From positions 34,919,733 to 34,983,732 of the forward strand of contig CATQJL010000305.1 in NCBI GenBank assembly GCA_958299035.1: a stretch of DNA of 64,000 bases. The letters are read 5' to 3'. Positions 12,158-23,930 of the stretch are shown here, in pieces. The notes under the pieces are model-generated. The model worked only from the letters and a program-made list of their open reading frames with translations, was not told where the DNA came from and searched no databases. This stretch comes from Cylicocyclus nassatus. Its lineage: Eukaryota; Nematoda; Chromadorea; Rhabditida; Strongylidae. How positions within the stretch are numbered: the stretch's first letter is position 1; every line of letters starts with the position of its first letter. The position numbers were made by a program, and so were the translations under genes.

Positions 12158-13336
12158 TTAACACTCCTTCGTAGGCCTTGACACTCCTCGTGAGCCTTGA
12201 CACTCCTTCGTGAGCCTTGACACTCCTTCGTAGGCCTTGACACTCCTTCGTGAGCCTTGACACTCCTTCGTGAGCCTTGACACTCCTTCGTGAGCCTTGA
12301 CACTCCTTCGTAGGCCTTGACACTCCTTCGTGAGCCTTGACACTCCTTCGTGAGCCTTGACACTCCTTCGTGAGCCTTGACACTCCTTCGTGAGCCTTGA
12401 CACTCCTGCGTAGGCCTTGACGCTCCTTCGTGAGCCTTGACACTCCTTCGTGAGCCTTGACACTCCTTCGTGAGCCTTGACACTCCTTCGTAGGCCTTGA
12501 CACTCCTTCGTGAGCCTTGACACTCCTTCGTGAGCCTTGACACTCCTTCGTAGGCCTTGACACTCCTTCGTGAGCCTTGACACTCCTTCGTAGGTCTTGA
12601 CACTCCATCGTGAGCCTTGACACTCCTTCGTAGGCCTTGACACTCCTTCGTGAGCCTTGACACTCCTTCGTAGGCCTTGACACTCCTTCGTGAGCCTTGA
12701 CACTCCTTCGTAGGCCTTGACACTCCTTCGTAGGCCTTGACACTCCTTCGTGAGCCTTGACACTCCTTCGTAGGCCTTGACACTCCTTCGTGAGCCTTGA
12801 CACTCCTTCGTGAGCCTTGACACTCCTTCGTAGGCCTTGACACTCCTTCGTGAGCCTTGACACTCCTTCGTAGGCCTTGACACTCCTTCGTGAGCCTTGA
12901 CACTCCTTCGTAGGCCTTGACACTCCTTCGTGAGCCTTGACACTCCTTCGTAGGCCTTGACACTCCTTCGTGAGCCTTGACACTCCTTCGTGAGCCTTGA
13001 CACTCCTTCGTGAGCCTTGACACTCCTTCGTAGGCCTTGACACTCCTTCGTGAGCCTTGACACTCCTTCGTGAGCCTTGACACTCCTTCGTGAGCCTTGA
13101 CACTCCTTCGTGAGCCTTGACACTCCTGCGTAGGCCTTGACGCTCCTTTGTGAGCCTTGACACTCCTTCGTGAGCCTTGACACTCCTTCGTGAGCCTTGA
13201 CACTCCTTCTTGAGCCTTGACACTCCTTCGTAGGCCTTGACACTCCTTCGTGAGCCTTGACACTCCTTCGTAGGCCTTGACACTCCTTTGTGAGCCTTGA
13301 CACTCCTTCGTGAGCCTTGACACTCCTTCGTGAGCC
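12158..13336. repeat. Block A (1,179 bp), copy 5
   Basis: Conceptual translation equal to copies 1, 2 and 4. Starts the second 2,577-bp run. Confidence 0.88.
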
Positions 13337-14356
13337 TTAACACTCCTTCGTGAGCCTTGACACTCCTTCGTGAGCCTTGACACTCCTGCGTAGGCCTTGA
13401 CGCTCCTTCGTGAGCCTTGACACTCCTTCGTGAGCCTTGACACTCCTTCGTGAGCCTTGACACTCCTTCGTAGGCCTTGACACTCCTTCGTGAGCCTTGA
13501 CACTCCTTCGTGAGCCTTGACACTCCTTCGTAGGCCTTGACACTCCTTCGTGAGCCTTGACACTCCTTCGTAGGTCTTGACACTCCATCGTGAGCCTTGA
13601 CACTCCTTCGTAGGCCTTGACACTCCTTCGTGAGCCTTGACACTCCTTCGTAGGCCTTGACACTCCTTCGTGAGCCTTGACACTCCTTCGTAGGCCTTGA
13701 CACTCCTTCGTAGGCCTTGACACTCCTTCGTGAGCCTTGACACTCCTTCGTAGGCCTTGACACTCCTTCGTGAGCCTTGACACTCCTTCGTGAGCCTTGA
13801 CACTCCTTCGTAGGCCTTGACACTCCTTCGTGAGCCTTGACACTCCTTCGTAGGCCTTGACACTCCTTCGTGAGCCTTGACACTCCTTCGTAGGCCTTGA
13901 CACTCCTTCGTGAGCCTTGACACTCCTTCGTAGGCCTTGACACTCCTTCGTGAGCCTTGACACTCCTTCGTGAGCCTTGACACTCCTTCGTGAGCCTTGA
14001 CACTCCTTCGTAGGCCTTGACACTCCTTCGTGAGCCTTGACACTCCTTCGTGAGCCTTGACACTCCTTCGTGAGCCTTGACACTCCTTCGTGAGCCTTGA
14101 CACTCCTGCGTAGGCCTTGACGCTCCTTTGTGAGCCTTGACACTCCTTCGTGAGCCTTGACACTCCTTCGTGAGCCTTGACACTCCTTCTTGAGCCTTGA
14201 CACTCCTTCGTAGGCCTTGACACTCCTTCGTGAGCCTTGACACTCCTTCGTAGGCCTTGACACTCCTTTGTGAGCCTTGACACTCCTTCGTGAGCCTTGA
14301 CACTCCTTCGTAGGCCTTGACACTCCTTCGTAGGCCTTGACACTCCTTCGTGAGCC
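13337..14356. repeat. Block B (1,020 bp), copy 4
   Basis: Conceptual translation equal to the copies at 748, 6,244 and 10,481. Confidence 0.88.
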
Positions 14357-14734
14357 TTAACACTCCTTCGTAGGCCTTGACACTCCTCGTGAGCCTTGAC
14401 ACTCCTTCGTGAGCCTTGACACTCCTTCGTGAGCCTTGACACTCCTTCGTGAGCCTTGACACTCCTGCGTAGGCCTTGACACTCCTTCGTAGGCCTTGAC
14501 ACTCCTTCGTGAGCCTTAACACTCCTTCGTAGGCCTTGACACTCCTCGTGAGCCTTGACACTCCTTCTTGAGCCTTGACACTCCTTCGTAGGCCTTGACA
14601 CTCCTTCGTGAGCCTTGACACTCCTTCGTAGGCCTTGACACTCCTTTGTGAGCCTTGACACTCCTTCGTGAGCCTTGACACTCCTTCGTAGGCCTTGACA
14701 CTCCTTCGTAGGCCTTGACACTCCTTCGTGAGCC
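14357..14734. repeat. 159-bp block copy 3 plus 219-bp block copy 2
   Basis: 14,357-14,515 repeats the 159-bp block and 14,516-14,734 repeats the 219-bp block, in the order seen at 11,501-11,878. This closes the second 2,577-bp run. Confidence 0.86.
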
Positions 14735-16110
14735 TTAACACTCCTTCGTAGGCCTTGACACTCCTCGTGAGCCTTGACACTCCTTCGTGAGCCTTGACAC
14801 TCCTTCGTAGGCCTTGACACTCCTTCGTGAGCCTTGACATTCCTTCGTAGGCCTTGACACTCTTTCGTGAGCATTGACACTCCTTCGGGAGCCTTGACAC
14901 TCCTTCGTGAGCCTTGACACTCCTTCGTAGGCCTTGACACTCCTTCGTGAGCCTTGACACTCCTTCGTAGGCCTTGACACTCCTTCGTGAGCCTTGACAC
15001 TCCTTCGTAGGCCTTGACTCTCCTTCGTAGGCCTTGACACTCCTTCGTGAGCCTTGACACTCCTTCGTGAGCCTTGACACTCCTTCGTAGGCCTTGACAC
15101 TCCTTCGTGAGCCTTGACACTCCTTCGTAGGCCTTGACACTCCTTCGTGAGCCTTGACACTCCTTCGTAGGCCTTGACACTCCTCGTGAGCCTTGGCACT
15201 CCTTCGTAGGCCTTGACACTCCTTCGTGAGCCTTGACACTCCTTCGTAGGCCTTGACACTCCTTCGTGAGCCTTGACACTCCTTCGTGAGCCTTGACACT
15301 CCTTCGTAGGCCTTGACACTCCTTCGTGAGCCTTGACACTCCTTCGTAGGCCTTGACACTCCTTTGTGAGCCTTGACACTCCTTCGTGAGCCTTGACACT
15401 CCTTCGTAGGCCTTGACACTCCTTCGTGAGCCTTGACACTCCTTCGTAGGCCTTGACACTCCTTCGTGAGCCTTGACACTCCTTCGTAGGCCTTGACACT
15501 CCTTCGTAGGCCTTGACACTCCTTCGTGAGCCTTGACACTCCTTCGTAGGCCTTGACACTCCTTCGTGAGCCTTGACACTCCTTCGTGAGCCTTGACACT
15601 CCTTCGTAGGCCTTGACACTCCTTCGTGAGCCTTGACACTCCTTCGTAGGCCTTGACACTCCTTCGTGAGCCTTGACACTCCTTCGTAGGCCTTGACACT
15701 CCTTCGTGAGCCTTGACACTCCTTCGTAGGCCTTGACACTCCTTCGTGAGCCTTGACACTCCTTCGTGAGCCTTGACACTCCTTCGTGAGCCTTGACACT
15801 CCTTCGTAGGCCTTGACACTCCTTCGTGAGCCTTGACACTCCTTCGTGAGCCTTGACACTCCTTCGTGAGCCTTGACACTCCTTCGTGAGCCTTGACACT
15901 CCTGCGTAGGCCTTGACGCTCCTTTGTGAGCCTTGACACTCCTTCGTGAGCCTTGACACTCCTTCGTGAGCCTTGACACTCCTTCTTGAGCCTTGACACT
16001 CCTTCGTAGGCCTTGACACTCCTTCGTGAGCCTTGACACTCCTTCGTAGGCCTTGACACTCCTTTGTGAGCCTTGACACTCCTTCGTGAGCCTTGACACT
16101 CCTTCGTAGG
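14735..16110. repeat. Block C, copy 2 (right end truncated)
   Basis: Starts at TTAAC with the 19-bp unit, GACATTCC, CGGGAG (14,886), a 19-bp unit linked to TTGGCAC (near 15,183) and the CCTGCG marker (about 15,901). It breaks before reaching the terminal TTAAC and runs straight into an internal point of the next copy. The boundary is given to the nearest few units. Confidence 0.8.
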
Positions 16111-17251
16111 CCTTGACACTCCTTCGTGAGCCTTGACATTCCTTCGTAGGCCTTGACACTCTTTCGTGAGCATTGACACTCCTTCGGGAGCCTTGACACT
16201 CCTTCGTGAGCCTTGACACTCCTTCGTAGGCCTTGACACTCCTTCGTGAGCCTTGACACTCCTTCGTAGGCCTTGACACTCCTTCGTGAGCCTTGACACT
16301 CCTTCGTAGGCCTTGACTCTCCTTCGTAGGCCTTGACACTCCTTCGTGAGCCTTGACACTCCTTCGTGAGCCTTGACACTCCTTCGTAGGCCTTGACACT
16401 CCTTCGTGAGCCTTGACACTCCTTCGTAGGCCTTGACACTCCTTCGTGAGCCTTGACACTCCTTCGTAGGCCTTGACACTCCTCGTGAGCCTTGGCACTC
16501 CTTCGTAGGCCTTGACACTCCTTCGTGAGCCTTGACACTCCTTCGTAGGCCTTGACACTCCTTCGTGAGCCTTGACACTCCTTCGTGAGCCTTGACACTC
16601 CTTCGTAGGCCTTGACACTCCTTCGTGAGCCTTGACACTCCTTCGTAGGCCTTGACACTCCTTTGTGAGCCTTGACACTCCTTCGTGAGCCTTGACACTC
16701 CTTCGTAGGCCTTGACACTCCTTCGTGAGCCTTGACACTCCTTCGTAGGCCTTGACACTCCTTCGTGAGCCTTGACACTCCTTCGTAGGCCTTGACACTC
16801 CTTCGTAGGCCTTGACACTCCTTCGTGAGCCTTGACACTCCTTCGTAGGCCTTGACACTCCTTCGTGAGCCTTGACACTCCTTCGTGAGCCTTGACACTC
16901 CTTCGTAGGCCTTGACACTCCTTCGTGAGCCTTGACACTCCTTCGTAGGCCTTGACACTCCTTCGTGAGCCTTGACACTCCTTCGTAGGCCTTGACACTC
17001 CTTCGTGAGCCTTGACACTCCTTCGTAGGCCTTGACACTCCTTCGTGAGCCTTGACACTCCTTCGTGAGCCTTGACACTCCTTCGTGAGCCTTGACACTC
17101 CTTCGTAGGCCTTGACACTCCTTCGTGAGCCTTGACACTCCTTCGTGAGCCTTGACACTCCTTCGTGAGCCTTGACACTCCTTCGTGAGCCTTGACACTC
17201 CTTCGTAGGCCTTGACACTCCTTCGTAGGCCTTGACACTCCTTCGTGAGCC
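16111..17251. repeat. Block C, copy 3 (both ends truncated)
   Basis: Enters block C about 110 bp from its start, just before GACATTCC, and carries CGGGAG (16,185) and the TTGGCAC-linked 19-bp unit (near 16,484). It lacks the CCTGCG marker and the units around it, yet ends in A-A-G before TTAAC. CGGGAG spacings are 1,299 bp to the copy on the left and 1,218 bp to the copy on the right, so both junctions removed sequence. Confidence 0.78.
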
Positions 17252-18669
17252 TTAACACTCCTTCGTAGGCCTTGACACTCCTCGTGAGCCTTGACACTCC
17301 TTCGTGAGCCTTGACACTCCTTCGTAGGCCTTGACACTCCTTCGTGAGCCTTGACATTCCTTCGTAGGCCTTGACACTCTTTCGTGAGCATTGACACTCC
17401 TTCGGGAGCCTTGACACTCCTTCGTGAGCCTTGACACTCCTTCGTAGGCCTTGACACTCCTTCGTGAGCCTTGACACTCCTTCGTAGGCCTTGACACTCC
17501 TTCGTGAGCCTTGACACTCCTTCGTAGGCCTTGACTCTCCTTCGTAGGCCTTGACACTCCTTCGTGAGCCTTGACACTCCTTCGTGAGCCTTGACACTCC
17601 TTCGTAGGCCTTGACACTCCTTCGTGAGCCTTGACACTCCTTCGTAGGCCTTGACACTCCTTCGTGAGCCTTGACACTCCTTCGTAGGCCTTGACACTCC
17701 TCGTGAGCCTTGGCACTCCTTCGTAGGCCTTGACACTCCTTCGTGAGCCTTGACACTCCTTCGTAGGCCTTGACACTCCTTCGTGAGCCTTGACACTCCT
17801 TCGTGAGCCTTGACACTCCTTCGTAGGCCTTGACACTCCTTCGTGAGCCTTGACACTCCTTCGTAGGCCTTGACACTCCTTTGTGAGCCTTGACACTCCT
17901 TCGTGAGCCTTGACACTCCTTCGTAGGCCTTGACACTCCTTCGTGAGCCTTGACACTCCTTCGTAGGCCTTGACACTCCTTCGTGAGCCTTGACACTCCT
18001 TCGTAGGCCTTGACACTCCTTCGTAGGCCTTGACACTCCTTCGTGAGCCTTGACACTCCTTCGTAGGCCTTGACACTCCTTCGTGAGCCTTGACACTCCT
18101 TCGTGAGCCTTGACACTCCTTCGTAGGCCTTGACACTCCTTCGTGAGCCTTGACACTCCTTCGTAGGCCTTGACACTCCTTCGTGAGCCTTGACACTCCT
18201 TCGTAGGCCTTGACACTCCTTCGTGAGCCTTGACACTCCTTCGTAGGCCTTGACACTCCTTCGTGAGCCTTGACACTCCTTCGTGAGCCTTGACACTCCT
18301 TCGTGAGCCTTGACACTCCTTCGTAGGCCTTGACACTCCTTCGTGAGCCTTGACACTCCTTCGTGAGCCTTGACACTCCTTCGTGAGCCTTGACACTCCT
18401 TCGTGAGCCTTGACACTCCTGCGTAGGCCTTGACGCTCCTTTGTGAGCCTTGACACTCCTTCGTGAGCCTTGACACTCCTTCGTGAGCCTTGACACTCCT
18501 TCTTGAGCCTTGACACTCCTTCGTAGGCCTTGACACTCCTTCGTGAGCCTTGACACTCCTTCGTAGGCCTTGACACTCCTTTGTGAGCCTTGACACTCCT
18601 TCGTGAGCCTTGACACTCCTTCGTAGGCCTTGACACTCCTTCGTAGGCCTTGACACTCCTTCGTGAGCC
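17252..18669. repeat. Block C (1,418 bp), copy 4
   Basis: Full length, with the CCTGCG marker at +1,168 and both 19-bp units as in 1,768-3,185. Differs from that copy at GACATTCC. Confidence 0.84.
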
Positions 18670-19600
18670 TTAACACTCCTTCGTAGGCCTTGACACTCCT
18701 CGTGAGCCTTGACACTCCTTCGTGAGCCTTGACACTCCTTCGTAGGCCTTGACACTCCTTCGTGAGCCTTGACACTCCTTCGTGAGCCTTGACGCTCCTT
18801 CGTGAGCCTTGACACTCCTTCGTGAGCCTTGACACTCCTTCGTGAGCCTTGACACTCCTTCGTAGGCCTTGACACTCCTTCGTGAGCCTTGACACTCCTT
18901 CGTGAGCCTTGACACTCCTTCGTGAGCCTTGACACTCCTTCGTGAGCCTTGACACTCCTGCGTAGGCCTTGACGCTCCTTCGTGAGCCTTGACACTCCTT
19001 CGTGAGCCTTGACACTCCTTCGTGAGCCTTGACACTCCTTCGTAGGCCTTGACACTCCTTCGTGAGCCTTGACACTCCTTCGTGAGCCTTGACACTCCTT
19101 CGTAGGCCTTGACACTCCTTCGTGAGCCTTGACACTCCTTCGTAGGTCTTGACACTCCATCGTGAGCCTTAACACTCCTTCGTGAGCCTTGACACTCCTT
19201 CGTAGGCCTTGACACTCCTTCGTGAGCCTTGACACTCCTTCGTAGGCCTTGACACTCCTTCGTGAGCCTTGACACTCCTTCGTAGGCCTTGACACTCCTT
19301 CGTGAGCCTTGACACTCCTTCGTGAGCCTTGACACTCCTTCGTAGGCCTTGACACTCCTTCGTGAGCCTTGACACTCCTTCGTAGGCCTTGGCACTCCTT
19401 CGTGAGCCTTGACACTCCTTCGTGAGCCTTGACACTCCTTCGTGAGCCTTGACACTCCTTCGTGAGCCTTGACACTCCTTCGTGAGCCTTGACACTCCTT
19501 CGTAGGCCTTGACACTCCTTCGTGAGCCTTGACACTCCTTCGTAGGCCTTGACACTCTTTCGTGAGCATTGACACTCCTTCGGGAGCCTTGACACTCCTT
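18670..19600. repeat. Domain I right margin
   Basis: TTAAC plus the last 19-bp unit of the domain (near 18,699), a CCTGCG/GACGCT marker (18,959), the AGGTCT...CCATCG variant ending in TTAAC (19,169), and the final CGGGAG unit (19,581). The marker set is that of Domain I but the spacing (499 bp) occurs nowhere else. The 1,338-bp repeat of Domain II starts just after the CGGGAG unit. Confidence 0.75.
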
Positions 19601-20938
19601 CGTGAGCCTTGACACTCCTTCGTAGGCCTTGACACTCCTTCGTGAGCCTTGACACTCCTTCGTAGGCCTTGACACTCCTTCGTGAGCCTTGACACTCCTT
19701 CGTAGGCCTTGACTCTCCTTCGTAGGCCTTGACACTCCTTCGTGAGCCTTGACACTCCTTCGTGAGCCTTGACACTCCTTCGTGAGCCTTGACACTCCTT
19801 CGTAGGCCTTGACACTCCTTCGTGAGCCTTGACACTCCTTCGTGAGCCTTGACACTCCTTCGTAGGCCTTGACACTCCTTCGTGAGCCTTGACACTCCTT
19901 CGTAGGCCTTGACACTCCTTTGTGAGCCTTGACACTCCTTCGTGAGCCTTGACACTCCTTCGTAGGCCTTGACACTCCTTCGTGAGCCTTGACACTCCTT
20001 CGTAGGCCTTGACACTCCTTCGTGAGCCTTGACACTCCTTCGTAGGCCTTGACACTCCTTCGTGAGCCTTGACACTCCTTCGTAGGCCTTGACTCTCCTT
20101 CGTAGGCCTTGACACTCCTTCGTGAGCCTTGACACTCCTTCGTAGGCCTTGACACTCCTTCGTGAGCCTTGACACTCCTTCGTAGGCCTTGACACTCCTT
20201 CGTGAGCCTTAACACTCCTTCGCGAGCCTTGACACTCCTTCGTAGGCCTTGACACTCCTTCGTAGGCCTTGACACTCCTTCGTGAGCCTTGACACTCCTT
20301 CGTAGGCCTTGACACTCCTTCGTAGGCCTTGACACTTTCGTGAGCCTTGACACTCCTTCGTAGGCCTTGGCACTCCTTCGTGAGCCTTGACACTCCTTCG
20401 TGAGCCTTGACACTCCTTCGTGAGCCTTGACACTCCTTCGTGAGCCTTGACACTCCTTCGTAGGCCTTGACACTCCTTCGTGAGCCTTGACACTCCTTCG
20501 TAGGCCTTGACACTCCTTCGTGAGCCTTGACACTCCTTCGTGAGCCTTGACACTCCTTCGTGAGCCTTGACACTCCTTCGTAGGCCTTGACACTCCTTCG
20601 TGAGCCTTGACACTCCTTCGTAGGCCTTGACACTCCTTCGTGAGCCTTGACGCTCCTTCGTAGGCCTTGACTCTCCTTCGTAGGCCTTGACACTCCTTCG
20701 TGAGCCTTGACACTCCTTCGTGAGCCTTGACACTCCTTCGTAGGCCTTGACACTCCTTCGTAGGCCTTGACACTCCTTCGTGAGCCTTGACACTCCTTCG
20801 TAGGCCTTGCCACTCTTTCGTGAGCCTTGACACTCCTTCGTAGGCCTTGACACTCCTTCGTGAGCCTTGACACTCCTTCGTGAGCCTTGACACTCCTTCG
20901 TGAGCCTTGACACTCCTTCGTAGGCCTTGACACTCCTT
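19601..20938. repeat. 1,338-bp higher-order repeat, copy 1
   Basis: 67 units minus one 18-bp unit. Unit-by-unit reading matches 20,939-22,276, including GACTCTCC (19,711), the CTTTGTG unit (19,921), CGCGAG (20,221), the 18-bp unit (20,321), GACGCTCC (about 20,650) and TTGCCACTC (about 20,809). Copy 1 reads TTGAC at 19,649, where copy 2 has TTAAC at 20,987. Confidence 0.87.
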
Positions 20939-22276
20939 CGTGAGCCTTGACACTCCTTCGTAGGCCTTGACACTCCTTCGTGAGCCTTAACACTCCTTCG
21001 TAGGCCTTGACACTCCTTCGTGAGCCTTGACACTCCTTCGTAGGCCTTGACTCTCCTTCGTAGGCCTTGACACTCCTTCGTGAGCCTTGACACTCCTTCG
21101 TGAGCCTTGACACTCCTTCGTGAGCCTTGACACTCCTTCGTAGGCCTTGACACTCCTTCGTGAGCCTTGACACTCCTTCGTGAGCCTTGACACTCCTTCG
21201 TAGGCCTTGACACTCCTTCGTGAGCCTTGACACTCCTTCGTAGGCCTTGACACTCCTTTGTGAGCCTTGACACTCCTTCGTGAGCCTTGACACTCCTTCG
21301 TAGGCCTTGACACTCCTTCGTGAGCCTTGACACTCCTTCGTAGGCCTTGACACTCCTTCGTGAGCCTTGACACTCCTTCGTAGGCCTTGACACTCCTTCG
21401 TGAGCCTTGACACTCCTTCGTAGGCCTTGACTCTCCTTCGTAGGCCTTGACACTCCTTCGTGAGCCTTGACACTCCTTCGTAGGCCTTGACACTCCTTCG
21501 TGAGCCTTGACACTCCTTCGTAGGCCTTGACACTCCTTCGTGAGCCTTAACACTCCTTCGCGAGCCTTGACACTCCTTCGTAGGCCTTGACACTCCTTCG
21601 TAGGCCTTGACACTCCTTCGTGAGCCTTGACACTCCTTCGTAGGCCTTGACACTCCTTCGTAGGCCTTGACACTTTCGTGAGCCTTGACACTCCTTCGTA
21701 GGCCTTGGCACTCCTTCGTGAGCCTTGACACTCCTTCGTGAGCCTTGACACTCCTTCGTGAGCCTTGACACTCCTTCGTGAGCCTTGACACTCCTTCGTA
21801 GGCCTTGACACTCCTTCGTGAGCCTTGACACTCCTTCGTAGGCCTTGACACTCCTTCGTGAGCCTTGACACTCCTTCGTGAGCCTTGACACTCCTTCGTG
21901 AGCCTTGACACTCCTTCGTAGGCCTTGACACTCCTTCGTGAGCCTTGACACTCCTTCGTAGGCCTTGACACTCCTTCGTGAGCCTTGACGCTCCTTCGTA
22001 GGCCTTGACTCTCCTTCGTAGGCCTTGACACTCCTTCGTGAGCCTTGACACTCCTTCGTGAGCCTTGACACTCCTTCGTAGGCCTTGACACTCCTTCGTA
22101 GGCCTTGACACTCCTTCGTGAGCCTTGACACTCCTTCGTAGGCCTTGCCACTCTTTCGTGAGCCTTGACACTCCTTCGTAGGCCTTGACACTCCTTCGTG
22201 AGCCTTGACACTCCTTCGTGAGCCTTGACACTCCTTCGTGAGCCTTGACACTCCTTCGTAGGCCTTGACACTCCTT
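20939..22276. repeat. 1,338-bp higher-order repeat, copy 2
   Basis: Head-to-tail with copy 1. The match carries on about 60 bp beyond the end, to about 22,336, then the A/G order departs. The TTAAC at 20,987 is a change relative to copy 1 and to the position one period later (22,325). Confidence 0.87.
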
Positions 22277-23930
22277 CGTGAGCCTTGACACTCCTTCGTA
22301 GGCCTTGACACTCCTTCGTGAGCCTTGACACTCCTTCGTAGGCCTTGACTCTCCTTCGTAGGCCTTGACACTCCTTCGTGAGCCTTGACACTCCTTCGTG
22401 AGCCTTGACACTCCTTCGTAGGCCTTGACACTCCTTCGTGAGCCTTGACACTCCTTCGTAGGCCTTGACACTCCTTCGTGAGCCTTGACACTCCTTCGTA
22501 GGCCTTGACACTCCTTCGTGAGCCTTGACACTCCTTCGTAGGCCTTGACACTCCTTTGTGAGCCTTGACACTCCTTCGTGAGCCTTGACACTCCTTCGTA
22601 GGCCTTGACACTCCTTCGTAGGCCTTGACACTCCTTCGTGAGCCTTAACACTCCTTCGTAGGCCTTGACACTCCTCGTGAGCCTTGGCACTCCTTCGTAG
22701 GCCTTGACACTCCTTCGTGAGCCTTGACACTCCTTCGTAGGCCTTGACACTCCTTCGTGAGCCTTGACACTCCTTCGTGAGCCTTGACACTCCTTCGTAG
22801 GCCTTGGCACTCCTTCGTGAGCCTTGACACTCCTTCGTAGGCCTTGACACTCCTTTGTGAGCCTTGACACTCCTTCGTGAGCCTTGACACTCCTTCGTAG
22901 GCCTTGACACTCCTTCGTGAGCCTTGACACTCCTTCGTAGGCCTTGACACTCCTTCGTGAGCCTTGACACTCCTTCGTAGGCCTTGACACTCCTTCGTGA
23001 GCCTTGACACTCCTTCGTAGGCCTTGACTCTCCTTCGTAGGCCTTGACACTCCTTCGTGAGCCTTGACACTCCTTCGTAGGCCTTGACACTCCTTCGTGA
23101 GCCTTGACACTCCTTCGTAGGCCTTGACACTCCTTCGTGAGCCTTAACACTCCTTCGCGAGCCTTGACACTCCTTCGTAGGCCTTGACACTCCTTCGTAG
23201 GCCTTGACACTCCTTCGTGAGCCTTGACACTCCTTCGTAGGCCTTGACACTCCTTCGTAGGCCTTGACACTTTCGTGAGCCTTGACACTCCTTCGTAGGC
23301 CTTGGCACTCCTTCGTGAGCCTTGACACTCCTTCGTGAGCCTTGACACTCCTTCGTGAGCCTTGACACTCCTTCGTGAGCCTTGACACTCCTTCGTAGGC
23401 CTTGACACTCCTTCGTGAGCCTTGACACTCCTTCGTGAGCCTTGACACTCCTTCGTGAGCCTTGACACTCCTTCGTAGGCCTTGACACTCCTTCGTGAGC
23501 CTTGACACTCCTTCGTAGGCCTTGACACTCCTTCGTGAGCCTTGACACTCCTTCGTAGGCCTTGACACTCCTTCGTGAGCCTTGACACTCCTTCGTAGGC
23601 CTTGACTCTCCTTCGTAGGCCTTGACACTCCTTCGTGAGCCTTGAACTCCTTCGTAGGCCTTGACACTCCTTCGTGAGCCTTGACACTCCTTCGTAGGCC
23701 TTGACACTCCTTCGTGAGCCTTAACACTTCTTCGCGAGCCTTGACACTCCTTCGTAGGCCTTGACACTCCTTCGTAGGCCTTGACACTCCTTCGTGAGCC
23801 TTGACACTCCTTCGTAGGCCTTGACACTCCTTCGTAGGCCTTGACACTTTCGTGAGCCTTGACACTCCTTCGTAGGCCTTGGCACTCCTTCGTGAGCCTT
23901 GACACTCCTTCGTGAGCCTTGACACTCCTT
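22277..23930. repeat. Domain II spacer with two isolated 18-bp cassettes
   Basis: Contains TTAAC at 22,645, 23,144 and 23,721, two copies of the CGCGAG to 18-bp cassette (23,156-23,273 and 23,733-23,850), and the only TTGAACTCC 19-bp unit (near 23,645). I found no long tandem period here. The pieces resemble parts of the 1,338-bp and 2,117-bp repeats in new order. Confidence 0.7.

Larger units (their letters stand above)
1..19600. repeat. Domain I: array of TTAAC-delimited higher-order blocks
   Basis: This domain is organised by three linked variants: TTAAC in place of TTGAC, a 19-bp unit made by loss of one T (CCTCG), and a marker reading CCTGCG followed one unit later by GACGCT. Successive TTAAC sites lie 199, 1020, 1418, 1179, 700, 1179, 1020, 159, 1179, 700, 1179, 1020, 159, 219, 279, 1179, 1020, 159, 219, 2517, 1418 and 499 bp apart, starting at 549. 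The recurring numbers show blocks copied as units. All 20 length changes here are the same one-T loss, so they were inherited by amplification and not made independently. Bases 1-548 look like the right end of a 1,020-bp block: the CCTGCG marker lies about 250 bp before TTAAC, as in the complete copies. Confidence 0.9.

Noticed and set aside
4365..23687. A 6,440-codon minus-strand open frame, and many others of 60 to 4,900 codons on that strand, as protein-coding genes
   Set aside because: The stop-free consensus opens all three minus frames together, starts are GTG only, lengths depend on where single-base variants make stops, 1-2 bp losses change frame freely with no sign of selection, and there is no promoter, splice signal or non-repeat domain. 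Plus-strand frames are closed by TGA or TAG in every unit.
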